Made by a program: the position numbers and the translations under genes
Notes under the pieces: generated by a model
What the model was told of the DNA's origin: nothing
Databases searched by the model: none
The model's input: only the letters and a program-made list of their open reading frames with translations
NCBI GenBank assembly: GCA_903904685.1
Contig: CAIVDS010000091.1
Coordinates: 1 to 59,624 of the forward strand
DNA: 59,624 bases
Origin: an uncultured Verrucomicrobiota bacterium
GTDB taxonomy: Bacteria > Verrucomicrobiota > Verrucomicrobiia > Opitutales > Opitutaceae
Reading direction: 5' to 3'
Part shown: positions 9,262 to 17,821 of the stretch, one piece after another
Position numbering within the stretch: position 1 is the first letter of the stretch
How the letters are laid out: each line of letters begins with the position of its first letter

Positions 9262-12225
9262 TCAGGGGCGCAGCGCCTCGGCGCAGCGCGGGCAGGTTTC
9301 GCCGTGGTCGGTCACTTCGAGCGAGGGCACCCAGCGCCAGCAACGCGGACAGCGCACGTGTCCGAGTTCTTCGCAGTGACGCACGGAAACTTCGAAGGTG
9401 GGGTTAGTGCCCTCCTGAATAGTCACGTGTGAAACAATGAAAAGTTCGGGTAAAAACTTGTGGTATTTCTCTAGGATCGCGCGAAGCGGATCTATAGAAA
9501 CGACCGCAAGGATGACAGCGGCATCCAGCGATTTGCCTAGCTTGCCGGCGGCGCGTAGCGGCTCAATGGACTCGTTGACCTTAGAACGAACTTTTAGCAG
9601 AACGGCTATGTCATCCTCAATTTTCGGATTGGTCCACGCGGCGTTGGCCACGGGCCAGTCCTGAAGGTGGATAGGATCGTTGGTGAACTCGGACTTCGTC
9701 GTGGCAAAGGACCAGGCCTCGTCCGCCGTGAAGGTGAGGACGGGCGCGAGTATCTTTACGAGGACGCCGAAAATGTGGTGGATCGCGGTCTGCGATGAGC
9801 GTCGCAACGGGTTCGTCGTTCCAAGCGTGTAGAGGCGGTCTTTGAGGATGTCGTGATAGACGGCGGAAAGGGTGACGGCGCAGAAGGAACTCACGGCCTG
9901 AATGACGCGGTGATATTCGTAGGCGTCGTAGGCGGCGGTGGCCTCGGCGAGCAGTTTGGCGGTCTGGTGCAGCGCCCACCGATCCAGCGTGTCGAGCTGC
10001 GCGCAGGGCAGGGCGTCAGTCGCGGGATTGAAATCCCAGAGGGTCGAGAGCTGGTAGCGAAGGGTGTTGCGGAGGTTGCGGTAACCCTCGGCGGCGTTGT
10101 TCAGGATTTTGTCGGAGAGGGTGATGTCTTGCGTGAAATCCTGCGAGGCGATCCAGAAGCGGATGACGTCAGCGCCGTATTGGGCGATGTAGTTGTCGGA
10201 GGTAGGAGGCTTTTCGTATTGGCCGGACTTGGAGATTTTCTTGCCGTCTTCGCCGACGATGAAGCCGTGGGTGAGAACGGCTTTGTAAGGCGCGCGACCG
10301 AAGGCGATGATGCTCGTCCAGAGGGAGGATTGGAACCAACCGCGGTGCTGGTCGGAGCCTTCCAGGTAGAGGTCGGCGGGCCACTGTGTGTTGCCCTGAT
10401 GGTTCTTCAACACGGCGGCGTGGGAGGAGCCGGAGTCGATCCAGACGTCGAGGGTGTCGCGTCCGGGGGTGATCTCGGCGGCAGCCGGCCAGCCGGCGGG
10501 GAGCTTCACGCCGTCGAGGATCTCGGTGGGCGAGGCGTCATACCAGAAGTTGGTGCCGTGTGTGTCGATTTTGTCGGCCACGGCGCGGATGACTCCTGCG
10601 TCGATAAAGGCTTTTTTGTCGGCATCGTAGAAGGCGATGATCGGCACGCCCCACGAGCGCTGGCGGCTGATGCACCAGTCGGGGCGGGACATTACAGCGG
10701 CAAAGATGCGAGATTCGCCCCAACTTGGAATCCATCGCACCTTTGATATTTCTCCGGAAGCAACCCATCTTGGAGAATCGTCTTCTGGGATGTCGGTCAG
10801 ATTATTAAGTAGGGTATCTTGCTTAAACTTATCTAGTCTTACGAACCACTGATCCACGGCGCGGAAGATGATCGGGGTCTTGGAGCGCCAGCAGTGCGGG
10901 TAGCTGTGAACGTATTTCTGTTTGGCGAGCAGTGCGCCGGCACTGGCGAGTTTTTTTAGGACTGTGAGATTGGCGGGCGAAGGCTTCTTGGCGGCGATAT
11001 CCTCGACGGTTTCGAGCGTGGTGAGACCGACGAGGTCGGCGGGTACCTGGCCATCGTCGAGGTAGCGTCCGTCGGCACCGACGGGGCAGTAGATGGCGAG
11101 TTTGTAGCGGAGGCCGGTGAGATAGTCTTCCGCACCGTGGCCGGGTGCGGTGTGGACGCAGCCGGTGCCGCTGTCGGTCGTGACGTAGTCGGCGAGGACG
11201 ACGGGCGAGGCGCGGTCGATGAAGGGGTGGCGGGGAGCGAGGCCTTCGAGGGCGGCACCCTTGAAAATTGGAGATGGTTTCGACGGAGGGAGACCATCTA
11301 GCCCTAACTCATCAGCTAAGCGATTTTTGAGATCTCTTTTGGCTTGGTTGTGGGCTCCACCGACGTCGCCAATCCAGTGGTCAACCACATCTGCCAGCAA
11401 TGCCTTGGCAACTAGGATGCGTTCGGTGCCTAAGTCGGCGACAACATACTCCATCTCGGGATGCACGGCAATCGCGAGGTTGGCGGGGATCGTCCAGGGT
11501 GTGGTCGTCCAGATGACGACGAAGAGGGGCTTGTCGGTTGGGAGATTGAACTTCGCTGCCTCGGCGGCGGGGACGGCGAACTTTACCCAGATGGCGATGG
11601 AGAGGTGGTCCTTGTATTCGATCTCGGCCTCGGCGAGGGCAGTTTCGAAGGGGATGCTCCAGTAAACGGGTTTTTTACTGCGATAAACGAGGTCTTTTTC
11701 GACAAAGGCAGAGAAGGTGCGAATGATGTCGGCCTCGTAGGCGGGGGCCTTGGTCTTGTATTGGTTGGCCCAGTCGGCGAGGACGCCGAGGCGCTTGAAC
11801 TGCTTCGTCTGGGTGGCGATCCAGCCTTCGGAAAACGCGTCGCAGAGAGAGCGCATCTCGGCGGTGGAGACCTGTTTGTTTTCGGCTTGGAGGCCGCGCA
11901 TTACCTTTTGCTCGATGGGGAGGCCGTGGCAGTCCCAGCCGGGGACGTAGGGGGTGCGGTAGCCGCGGAGGGACTTGTAGCGAAGGGTGATATCCTTGAG
12001 CGTCTTGTTGAGCGCGGTGCCGATGTGGACGTCGCCGTTGGTGAAGGGGGGGCCGTCGTGGAGGACGAAGGTTTTCCCGGTGGCGGCGTTTTTGCGCTGG
12101 ATGGCGGCGTAGATATCCAGCTTCTCCCAGTGGGCGAGTCGCAAGGGCTCGCGTTTCACGAGATCCGCCCGCATGGGAAAATCTGTTTTAGGAAGCTGGA
12201 GAGTGTCTTTCAGGTCTTGCGCCAT
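9262..12225 (-). CDS. ileS: Isoleucyl-tRNA synthetase
   Basis: This is a 987-residue class Ia synthetase that charges tRNA-Ile and edits valine. The HIGH motif reads HIGT at residues 67-70 inside PPFTNGDVHIGTALNK, and KMSKS reads KISKS in GEDGKKISKSGQY. The CP1 editing domain lies between. The C-terminal zinc finger is present as CPRCWRW and CPRCAEAL, which is typical of bacterial IleRS type 1. It heads the ileS / DksA-like / lspA run. The upstream gap of about 100 bases has no T-box features. Length and order of domains are normal. Confidence 0.97.
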   Translation of the reverse strand: MAQDLKDTLQLPKTDFPMRADLVKREPLRLAHWEKLDIYAAIQRKNAATGKTFVLHDGPPFTNGDVHIGTALNKTLKDITLRYKSLRGYRTPYVPGWDCHGLPIEQKVMRGLQAENKQVSTAEMRSLCDAFSEGWIATQTKQFKRLGVLADWANQYKTKAPAYEADIIRTFSAFVEKDLVYRSKKPVYWSIPFETALAEAEIEYKDHLSIAIWVKFAVPAAEAAKFNLPTDKPLFVVIWTTTPWTIPANLAIAVHPEMEYVVADLGTERILVAKALLADVVDHWIGDVGGAHNQAKRDLKNRLADELGLDGLPPSKPSPIFKGAALEGLAPRHPFIDRASPVVLADYVTTDSGTGCVHTAPGHGAEDYLTGLRYKLAIYCPVGADGRYLDDGQVPADLVGLTTLETVEDIAAKKPSPANLTVLKKLASAGALLAKQKYVHSYPHCWRSKTPIIFRAVDQWFVRLDKFKQDTLLNNLTDIPEDDSPRWVASGEISKVRWIPSWGESRIFAAVMSRPDWCISRQRSWGVPIIAFYDADKKAFIDAGVIRAVADKIDTHGTNFWYDASPTEILDGVKLPAGWPAAAEITPGRDTLDVWIDSGSSHAAVLKNHQGNTQWPADLYLEGSDQHRGWFQSSLWTSIIAFGRAPYKAVLTHGFIVGEDGKKISKSGQYEKPPTSDNYIAQYGADVIRFWIASQDFTQDITLSDKILNNAAEGYRNLRNTLRYQLSTLWDFNPATDALPCAQLDTLDRWALHQTAKLLAEATAAYDAYEYHRVIQAVSSFCAVTLSAVYHDILKDRLYTLGTTNPLRRSSQTAIHHIFGVLVKILAPVLTFTADEAWSFATTKSEFTNDPIHLQDWPVANAAWTNPKIEDDIAVLLKVRSKVNESIEPLRAAGKLGKSLDAAVILAVVSIDPLRAILEKYHKFLPELFIVSHVTIQEGTNPTFEVSVRHCEELGHVRCPRCWRWVPSLEVTDHGETCPRCAEALRP

Positions 12226-12323
12226 GCCAAAGAAAAGCGCGAGAGGCTACCCCGCCCCCCCCCTGAGTCAAGGGAAGATACCCCGCTTAAAACCGGCCTG
12301 TTTTTACGAGGAGAAAACGGGTG

Positions 12324-13706
12324 TCAGGCGAGAGTCTTTTGGGCGAGGGCGAAGCCTGAAGAAATGCAGTTTGTCATCGAGATGCCATCGCGGACGTGTC
12401 CGCCGACATGGAGGCCGGGGTGGGCGGCTTCGGCGGTGGCGATGACGTCGAGGAAACGTTCGTAACCGAGGTTGTATTGCGGAATGGCGCGGGGCCAGAC
12501 GGTGCGACGGACGAAGACGGGATCGCCGCGCACGCCGAGGAGAGAATCGAGTTCGCGGGCGACGAGCGACAGAAGATCGGCATCGGACAGACGAGCGAGG
12601 TCGGGCGTGCGGGTGCCGCCGGTCATTACGGTGAGGGCGACGTGGTTCTCGGGGGCGCGACCGGTGAACAGCGTGGAGTTGAACAACACGCCGAGCAGCG
12701 AGCGGCGTTCGATGGGCGGGACGAGCATGCCGAAGCCGTCCAGCGGATGAGTGATCTGTTCGCGGCGGTAGCCGAGGAAGAGCGACGAAACGGGAGGATA
12801 CTCGATGTCGGCGAGGGAGGCGAGCGGGCGGATGTCGTCCGAGCCGATGGCGAGCTTGGCGAGCGCGGCGGCAGGCAATGCGAGGATCACGGCCGCACAA
12901 CTCTCGGTGCCAGTCTGGTTGTCGCGCATCCACTGAACCTGCCAAGGCTGGCCGCTGGTCGGTGGTGTGAGCAGGGTGACGCGGGCGTTAAGGCTGACGC
13001 TGTCGGCAGGCAGGCGGGCGGCGAGCGATCGAGGCAGGGCTTCGAGGCCTTCGGTAAAACTGATGATCGGCGGGGCGCCGGTGGGTTCGCCACGGGCGCG
13101 TTTGGCTTTGGCGGCGGCGATCTGGCCTCGGATGATCGAGCCGTGGGTCTGTTCGGTTTCCCAGAGCGACGGGAAGCTGTGGCGTGTGGAGAGTTTTTCC
13201 GCATCGCCCGCATAGACGCCCGAGACGAAGGGACTCAGCCCGTAATCAACGAGCTCTCGTCCAAAGTGGAACTCGCCGAAGGCGGCCAGGCTCAGGTCGG
13301 CGGTGCGGGTGCGCGGGCGAATAAAAATCTCGCCCATGAGACGCAGTTTGGCGCCGGTGGAAAAAAGTTTCGAGGTGATCAGTCCGGGCGGCGAGGTGGG
13401 GGCGGCCTGTGGTTTTCCGCCGCGCACGATGTAGCGGTTTTTAGCTTCGGGGCGTGCGATGAGTTTGACGGAATCGAGGCCGAGTTCGGTCAGAAAGGAG
13501 GCAAGCGCGGGCGTTTGCTGGAGGGAATTGGGCCCGGCTTCGATCAGCCAATCGCCGTCTCGTTCGCTGCGGATGGCGCCACCAAGTAGGGAAGAAGCCT
13601 CGAAGAGGCGGACGATGCGACCTTGTTGAACGAGGCGGTAGGCGGCGGTCAGGCCGGTGATGCCTCCGCCGATGACGGCGACGGGAAGTTGTGCGGGATT
13701 AGACAC
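12324..13706 (-). CDS. hemG: Protoporphyrinogen oxidase (HemG/HemY type, FAD)
   Basis: This is a 460-residue FAD enzyme that oxidises protoporphyrinogen IX to protoporphyrin IX, the penultimate heme step. The N-terminal dinucleotide fold is clear as VAVIGGGITGLTAAYRL, followed by LLGGAIRSERDGDWLIEAGP, typical of oxygen-dependent PPOX. The C-terminal end HVGGHVRDGISMTNCISSG is the conserved FAD-binding end. The start is a GTG at 13706, 18 bases after hemE, so it is very likely translated from a hemF-hemE-hemG message. Some naming schemes call this type hemY. Confidence 0.92.
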   Translation of the reverse strand: MSNPAQLPVAVIGGGITGLTAAYRLVQQGRIVRLFEASSLLGGAIRSERDGDWLIEAGPNSLQQTPALASFLTELGLDSVKLIARPEAKNRYIVRGGKPQAAPTSPPGLITSKLFSTGAKLRLMGEIFIRPRTRTADLSLAAFGEFHFGRELVDYGLSPFVSGVYAGDAEKLSTRHSFPSLWETEQTHGSIIRGQIAAAKAKRARGEPTGAPPIISFTEGLEALPRSLAARLPADSVSLNARVTLLTPPTSGQPWQVQWMRDNQTGTESCAAVILALPAAALAKLAIGSDDIRPLASLADIEYPPVSSLFLGYRREQITHPLDGFGMLVPPIERRSLLGVLFNSTLFTGRAPENHVALTVMTGGTRTPDLARLSDADLLSLVARELDSLLGVRGDPVFVRRTVWPRAIPQYNLGYERFLDVIATAEAAHPGLHVGGHVRDGISMTNCISSGFALAQKTLA

Positions 13707-13724
13707 GGGTGGTGAAGGCGATGA

Positions 13725-14756
13725 TCATTTCCACGCGATCACCGTATCGACGAGGGGCTGCATGCACTCGAGCTTGGCCTGCGGGGTGATGCCGTGGCCG
13801 AGGTTGAGGATGTGGCCGGTGGTGCCGCGCATGGATTCGAGCAGGCGGGTGGTTTCGCGACGCACGATTTCCGGGGTCGTCTGCATGAGCACGGGGTCGA
13901 GGTTGCCTTGCACGGCGACGTTGGCCGGCAGAGTGCGACGGACGATGGCGAGGTCGTTGGTCCAATCGACGCTGATGGCCTTCACCCCCGAGAACGCCTG
14001 ATCGACGAGATGGGGCGCGGTGCCCTTGGCGTAAAGGATGACGGGGAAGTCGGTCGGGAGGGCGGCGACGATTTTCCGGATCCACTTGAGCGAGGCGGCC
14101 TCGTAGTCGGGGCCGGCGATGATGCCGCCCCAAGAATCGAAGATCTGGATGGCGTCGGCTCCGGCAGCGATCTGCATCTGGAAGTAGGTGATGACCGCGG
14201 CGGTGATTTTTTCGAGGAGGATGTCGAAGGTGGCGCGGTCGGTGTAGAAGAGGAGTTTGACGCGCTCGAAGTCGTCGGAGCTGCCGCCCTCGACCATGTA
14301 GGTGGCGAGCGTCCACGGCGAACCGCCGAAGCCGAGGAGCATTTTTTGGCCGGCGAGTTCTTTTTTGAGGAGAACGAGAGTGTCGGCGACGTAGCCGAGG
14401 CGTTCGGGAATCGCGGCGGCCGGGGCGAGCGCGTCGATCTGGGCGCGTGTTTCGAGACGGTAGGCCATCTCGATGCCGCCGGTGTCGCGGAAGGCGTAGG
14501 CCTGGCCGAGGGCTTCGGGGATGACGAGGATGTCGGAAAACAGGATCGCGGCGTCGATGCCAGGGAAGCGGCGCAGGGGCTGCAGCGTGACTTCGGCGGC
14601 GAGCGCGGGCGTCTTGACCATGTTGAGGAAAGACGACCCGGCCTTGAGGGCGCGGTATTCCGGCAGATAGCGGCCGGCCTGGCGCATGACCCAGAGGGGC
14701 GGGCGATCAAGCGGTTGGCAGGCGAGGGCGGAAAGAAATCGTTCGCGTGAAGTCAT
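13725..14756 (-). CDS. hemE: Uroporphyrinogen decarboxylase
   Basis: This is a 343-residue cytoplasmic enzyme that decarboxylates uroporphyrinogen III to coproporphyrinogen III. The signature PPLWVMRQAGRYLPEYR near the N-terminus and GFGGSPWTLATYMVEGG are both intact. The ATG at 14756 is preceded by GGAG at good spacing, so I chose it over the upstream ATG at 14798. That upstream frame would read through a heptanucleotide repeat. It lies between hemF and hemG on the same strand. Length is normal for the family. Confidence 0.95.
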   Translation of the reverse strand: MTSRERFLSALACQPLDRPPLWVMRQAGRYLPEYRALKAGSSFLNMVKTPALAAEVTLQPLRRFPGIDAAILFSDILVIPEALGQAYAFRDTGGIEMAYRLETRAQIDALAPAAAIPERLGYVADTLVLLKKELAGQKMLLGFGGSPWTLATYMVEGGSSDDFERVKLLFYTDRATFDILLEKITAAVITYFQMQIAAGADAIQIFDSWGGIIAGPDYEAASLKWIRKIVAALPTDFPVILYAKGTAPHLVDQAFSGVKAISVDWTNDLAIVRRTLPANVAVQGNLDPVLMQTTPEIVRRETTRLLESMRGTTGHILNLGHGITPQAKLECMQPLVDTVIAWK

Positions 14757-14771
14757 AGAAGCTCCGTGAAC

Positions 14772-14806
14772 ATCCACCATCCACCGGCCAACACTCAACG
14801 CCCAAG
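14772..14806. repeat. Heptanucleotide tandem repeat in the hemE leader
   Basis: Five consecutive 7-base units on the plus strand read ATCCACC, ATCCACC, GGCCAAC, ACTCAAC and GCCCAAG. Two are identical and the others are degraded. The array sits between the hemF stop and the hemE ribosome-binding site. It resembles the short repeats at 33649 and 59073. Confidence 0.5.
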
Positions 14807-14852
14807 TTTAGCCGGTTCGAACGTTGGCAATTCGGTGGCGGGCGCCGACGTT

Positions 14853-15770
14853 TTACGGAGCGAGCCAGTCGCGGGGACGCAGGAAGACATCGTGAAGACG
14901 GGCTTCGGGGGTGCCGGGCGCGGGAGCATGATTGTATTTGAAGGAGACGAGAGGCGGCAGGCTCATGAGGATGGATTCGGTGCGGCCTCCGCTTTGCAGT
15001 CCGAAGTGCGTGCCGCGATCCCAGACGAGGTTGAACTCCACGTAGCGGCCGCGACGGTAGAGCTGCCAGTCGCGTTCGCGATCGCCGTAAGGCGTAGACT
15101 TGCGACGGGCGACGAGCGGGCGGTAGGCGGGGAGGTAGGCGTCGCCAACGGCGCGGAGGAGCGAGAAACTGAGCTCGAAGCCGAGGGCGTTGAAATCGTC
15201 GAAGAAGAGGCCGCCGATGCCGCGGGGTTCGGCGCGATGCTTGAGGTAGAAGTAGTCGTCGCACCATTTTTTCCAGCGTGGATAAATGTCATCGCCGAAG
15301 GGGGCGACGGCATCGCGAGCGATGCGGTGCCAGTGAACGCAGTCCTCCTCGAAACCGTAGTAGGGAGTCAGGTCGAAACCGCCGCCGAACCACCACACGG
15401 GCTTCGTGCCAGCGGGGTCGGCCACGAAGAAGCGGACGTTGGCGTGGCTGGCGGGGACGTAGGGGTTGCGAGGGTGGATGACGAGGGAGACGCCGAGCGC
15501 CTGCCAGGTTTTTCCGGCGAGTTCCGGGCGATGGGCGGTGGCGGAGGGAGGGAGTTGTTTGCCGTGGACGTGAGAGAAGCCGACGCCGGCTTTTTCGAAT
15601 ACGGTGCCTTCGGTCAGAATACGGGAGCGGCCTCCGCCGCCTTCGGCGTGCGTCCAGTTGTCCTCGGTGAAGCGACCGGTGCCGTCCTCGGCCGCGAATT
15701 CGCGGCAGATGCGGTCCTGCAAATCGAGCAGGTAGGCTTTGACGGTGGCGATGTCGGGTGCGGTGGACAT
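14853..15770 (-). CDS. hemF: Oxygen-dependent coproporphyrinogen III oxidase
   Basis: This is a 305-residue enzyme that converts coproporphyrinogen III to protoporphyrinogen IX using molecular oxygen. Conserved stretches include [35 protein letters not shown], and [12 protein letters not shown]. The internal motif [20 protein letters not shown] is diagnostic. Together with HemE and the FAD-type HemG this indicates the aerobic coproporphyrinogen-to-protoporphyrin route. It is the first gene of the hemF-hemE-hemG run. The anaerobic alternative HemN is not seen in the window. Confidence 0.96.
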   Translation of the reverse strand: MSTAPDIATVKAYLLDLQDRICREFAAEDGTGRFTEDNWTHAEGGGGRSRILTEGTVFEKAGVGFSHVHGKQLPPSATAHRPELAGKTWQALGVSLVIHPRNPYVPASHANVRFFVADPAGTKPVWWFGGGFDLTPYYGFEEDCVHWHRIARDAVAPFGDDIYPRWKKWCDDYFYLKHRAEPRGIGGLFFDDFNALGFELSFSLLRAVGDAYLPAYRPLVARRKSTPYGDRERDWQLYRRGRYVEFNLVWDRGTHFGLQSGGRTESILMSLPPLVSFKYNHAPAPGTPEARLHDVFLRPRDWLAP

Positions 15771-15819
15771 GAGGCGGGAGGCGAAAGTCGGATGCTCGAC
15801 CGACGCTCGCGAACTTCAG

Positions 15820-16869
15820 CTATTTTTTTGAACCGGGAATTGAGAATTTCACCATCGGTGCGGTGGCATCAGCGGTTGCAGGTGCGGGATTCTGCGGAGT
15901 TCCTGCTGACTGGAGCGGCGAGCCGATGGGGGAGGCGGTCGGGGCTGCCGGTCCTGAAAAAGCAGGGCCGTCGGCGGGCAGCGAGGCAAAGCCGCGGTTC
16001 AAAAGCTCGATGGTTTTGCGATCACGGCATACGCCTTTGTCAATCTGGCCGCCCGGCCCGAAGGAGCCCATGATGACAACGATCACACGGTGGCCATTGC
16101 GGAGCGCGGTGGCGCTGAGGCAGTAGCCGGCACCCTTGGTGTAGCCGGTCTTTAAGCCGTCGACGCCTTCAACCCTGCCGAGGAGCTTGTTATGATTCTC
16201 CATGTGTTGCGGCCCCTTCGGGCGGTTGAGACCGAAGTCGCGGGATTTGACCGAGGTGTATTTTAGGATGTCGGTTTTTGTCAGGAGATGGCGGCAGAGG
16301 ATCGCGAAGTCGCGGGGGGTGGTGAGATCGCCATCGGCAATGCGGCGGCTGTCGGGTGGCAACCCGTGCGGGGAGCGGAAGGTGGTATGCGTCATGCCGA
16401 GTTCGCGCGCCTTGGCATTCATCAGCTCGACAAACGCATCGACCGAGCCGGCCGAAAACCGGGCGAGTGCATGAGCCGCGTCATTGGCCGACTGGATCAT
16501 CATGGCATAAATCAGATCTTCGACCGGGAAGGTTTCGCGTGGATCGAGAAAGACCTCGGTGCCGCCCATCCTGGCGTCGTCGTTGGTGACTTTGACCGGG
16601 GAGTTAAGCGAGAGGGCGCCGCTCTGAAGTTTGTCGTGGAGCACGGCGAAGGTCATGAGTTTCGTCATGCTGGCGGGAGGGGAGACCTCGTCGGCGTTCT
16701 CCTCCAGAAGGACTTTGCCGGTGGCGGCGTCGACGGTGATGAAACCCTTCCAAGCGCCGGTTTGGGCCTCCGTGCCGTGAGTCTGGCGGGAGGATTTGGC
16801 GGCTTGGGAGACCGGGACAAGCGTGGCGAGGGCGAGCAGGATGAAGGCGAAGCGGCGATGAAAAGTCAT
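15820..16869 (-). CDS. D-alanyl-D-alanine carboxypeptidase (PBP5/DacA-like)
   Basis: This is a 349-residue secreted serine peptidase that trims peptidoglycan stem peptides. A signal peptide covers about residues 1-23. Active-site motifs are SxxK as SMTK with Ser67 and Lys70, SxN in MIQSANDAAH, and KTG in DGLKTGYTKG. The PBP5 C-terminal beta domain and amphipathic anchor are not evident. The protein ends in a Pro/Ala-rich tail instead. It therefore looks like a soluble periplasmic version. It is followed closely by hemF on the same strand but is probably functionally separate. Confidence 0.9.
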   Translation of the reverse strand: MTFHRRFAFILLALATLVPVSQAAKSSRQTHGTEAQTGAWKGFITVDAATGKVLLEENADEVSPPASMTKLMTFAVLHDKLQSGALSLNSPVKVTNDDARMGGTEVFLDPRETFPVEDLIYAMMIQSANDAAHALARFSAGSVDAFVELMNAKARELGMTHTTFRSPHGLPPDSRRIADGDLTTPRDFAILCRHLLTKTDILKYTSVKSRDFGLNRPKGPQHMENHNKLLGRVEGVDGLKTGYTKGAGYCLSATALRNGHRVIVVIMGSFGPGGQIDKGVCRDRKTIELLNRGFASLPADGPAFSGPAAPTASPIGSPLQSAGTPQNPAPATADATAPMVKFSIPGSKK

Positions 16870-16934
16870 GCGCGGAAACAGAGAGGATCACCACGGGTCG
16901 CGGCGAGAAATAAAATCGAGAGCGTCGGTCCGCG

Positions 16935-17543
16935 TCACGGGACGGACTTGGTCGTGATTGCCGCCGCCGGCTTTTTAAGCGGAGGTGAAGGGGAAGGCGC
17001 CCATTTCTCAAGCAGATCGCGTAACAATGGATAATAGGGGTTCTTGCGCCGGACTTCCTCAAGGAGCGCGACGGCGGCATCGGCGGATTGTTCGTCATGG
17101 AGCTTTTGGGCCAATGCGATGATGATTTTTGCGCGATCCTCGTTGCCGTTGAGGTAATCGCTTGCCGCTCCGCGCATGGCAAGGATGTCTCCGTTGCGGA
17201 CATCGAGGGAGATTTCGAGCTGAACGAGCTCGGCCTGACGAGCCGTAAACCACTGTGGCGAGCGACGACGGGCGAGGTTGAGGTCGGAGATGATCTCGTC
17301 GTTGTTGCCGGCTTTCATATTGGCCGCGAGGCGTTCGGAAAAGGCGGCCTCGTTGTCGATGGTTTCGAGGCGACTGCGTGTGGAGGTGAGCACGTTGTCC
17401 GCGAGGGAGGCCGGCTGGCGGACCGTGTTGATAGGATCGACGGTGTCGGACGGGCGTTTTGCCATCCATTGGTGAAGTGCGGCGGCCGCCCCCCAGCAGA
17501 TCAAGCCGATGACGACGATGGCGAGAGGAACCGCCTTGCGCAT
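16935..17543 (-). CDS. Membrane-anchored helical (TPR-like) protein of unknown function
   Basis: From the ATG at 17543 this gives 202 residues. One transmembrane helix lies near the N-terminus, at about residues 4-24 in AVPLAIVVIGLICWGAAAAL. A soluble part of paired amphipathic helices follows, resembling tetratricopeptide repeats, for example AIVLL-like alternation around DAAVALLEEVRRKNP. The C-terminus is Pro/Lys-rich. An in-frame upstream extension to 17690 exists but would put the membrane helix internally. I do not recognise a named family. It precedes the carboxypeptidase gene on the same strand, so a cell-envelope role is possible. Confidence 0.6.
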   Translation of the reverse strand: MRKAVPLAIVVIGLICWGAAAALHQWMAKRPSDTVDPINTVRQPASLADNVLTSTRSRLETIDNEAAFSERLAANMKAGNNDEIISDLNLARRRSPQWFTARQAELVQLEISLDVRNGDILAMRGAASDYLNGNEDRAKIIIALAQKLHDEQSADAAVALLEEVRRKNPYYPLLRDLLEKWAPSPSPPLKKPAAAITTKSVP

Positions 17544-17821
17544 GTCAATGACGACAGTCCGTTCAATCAGGAGAGACTGGCTGTCGGCGCTGGCATGGGT
17601 TCCTATCTGGACGGTAAAGAGCCTGCCTTGGAGACGGGTTCGTGTCTTGGAACGAGGCCTCCAGAGAAATTTGAAGTAGGTGGGCGTCATATCCGAGGGC
17701 GCGAGGACGTCACAGATAGCCTTTAATTGAAGGGCATGAACAGTAAAAACCAGCTTTGGCTCAGGCCTCGGTGGCCGGCTGCTTCCGTGTGCATGGGGAG
17801 ATGGGGAGGCGCTCCGGAGCG

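Noticed and set aside
12226-12323. T-box leader upstream of ileS
   Set aside because: The gap is under 100 bases and shows no T-box sequence or specifier stem.
14808-14830. tRNA T-loop-like GGTTCGAA
   Set aside because: No acceptor stem or anticodon arm can be built around it in the 96-base gap.
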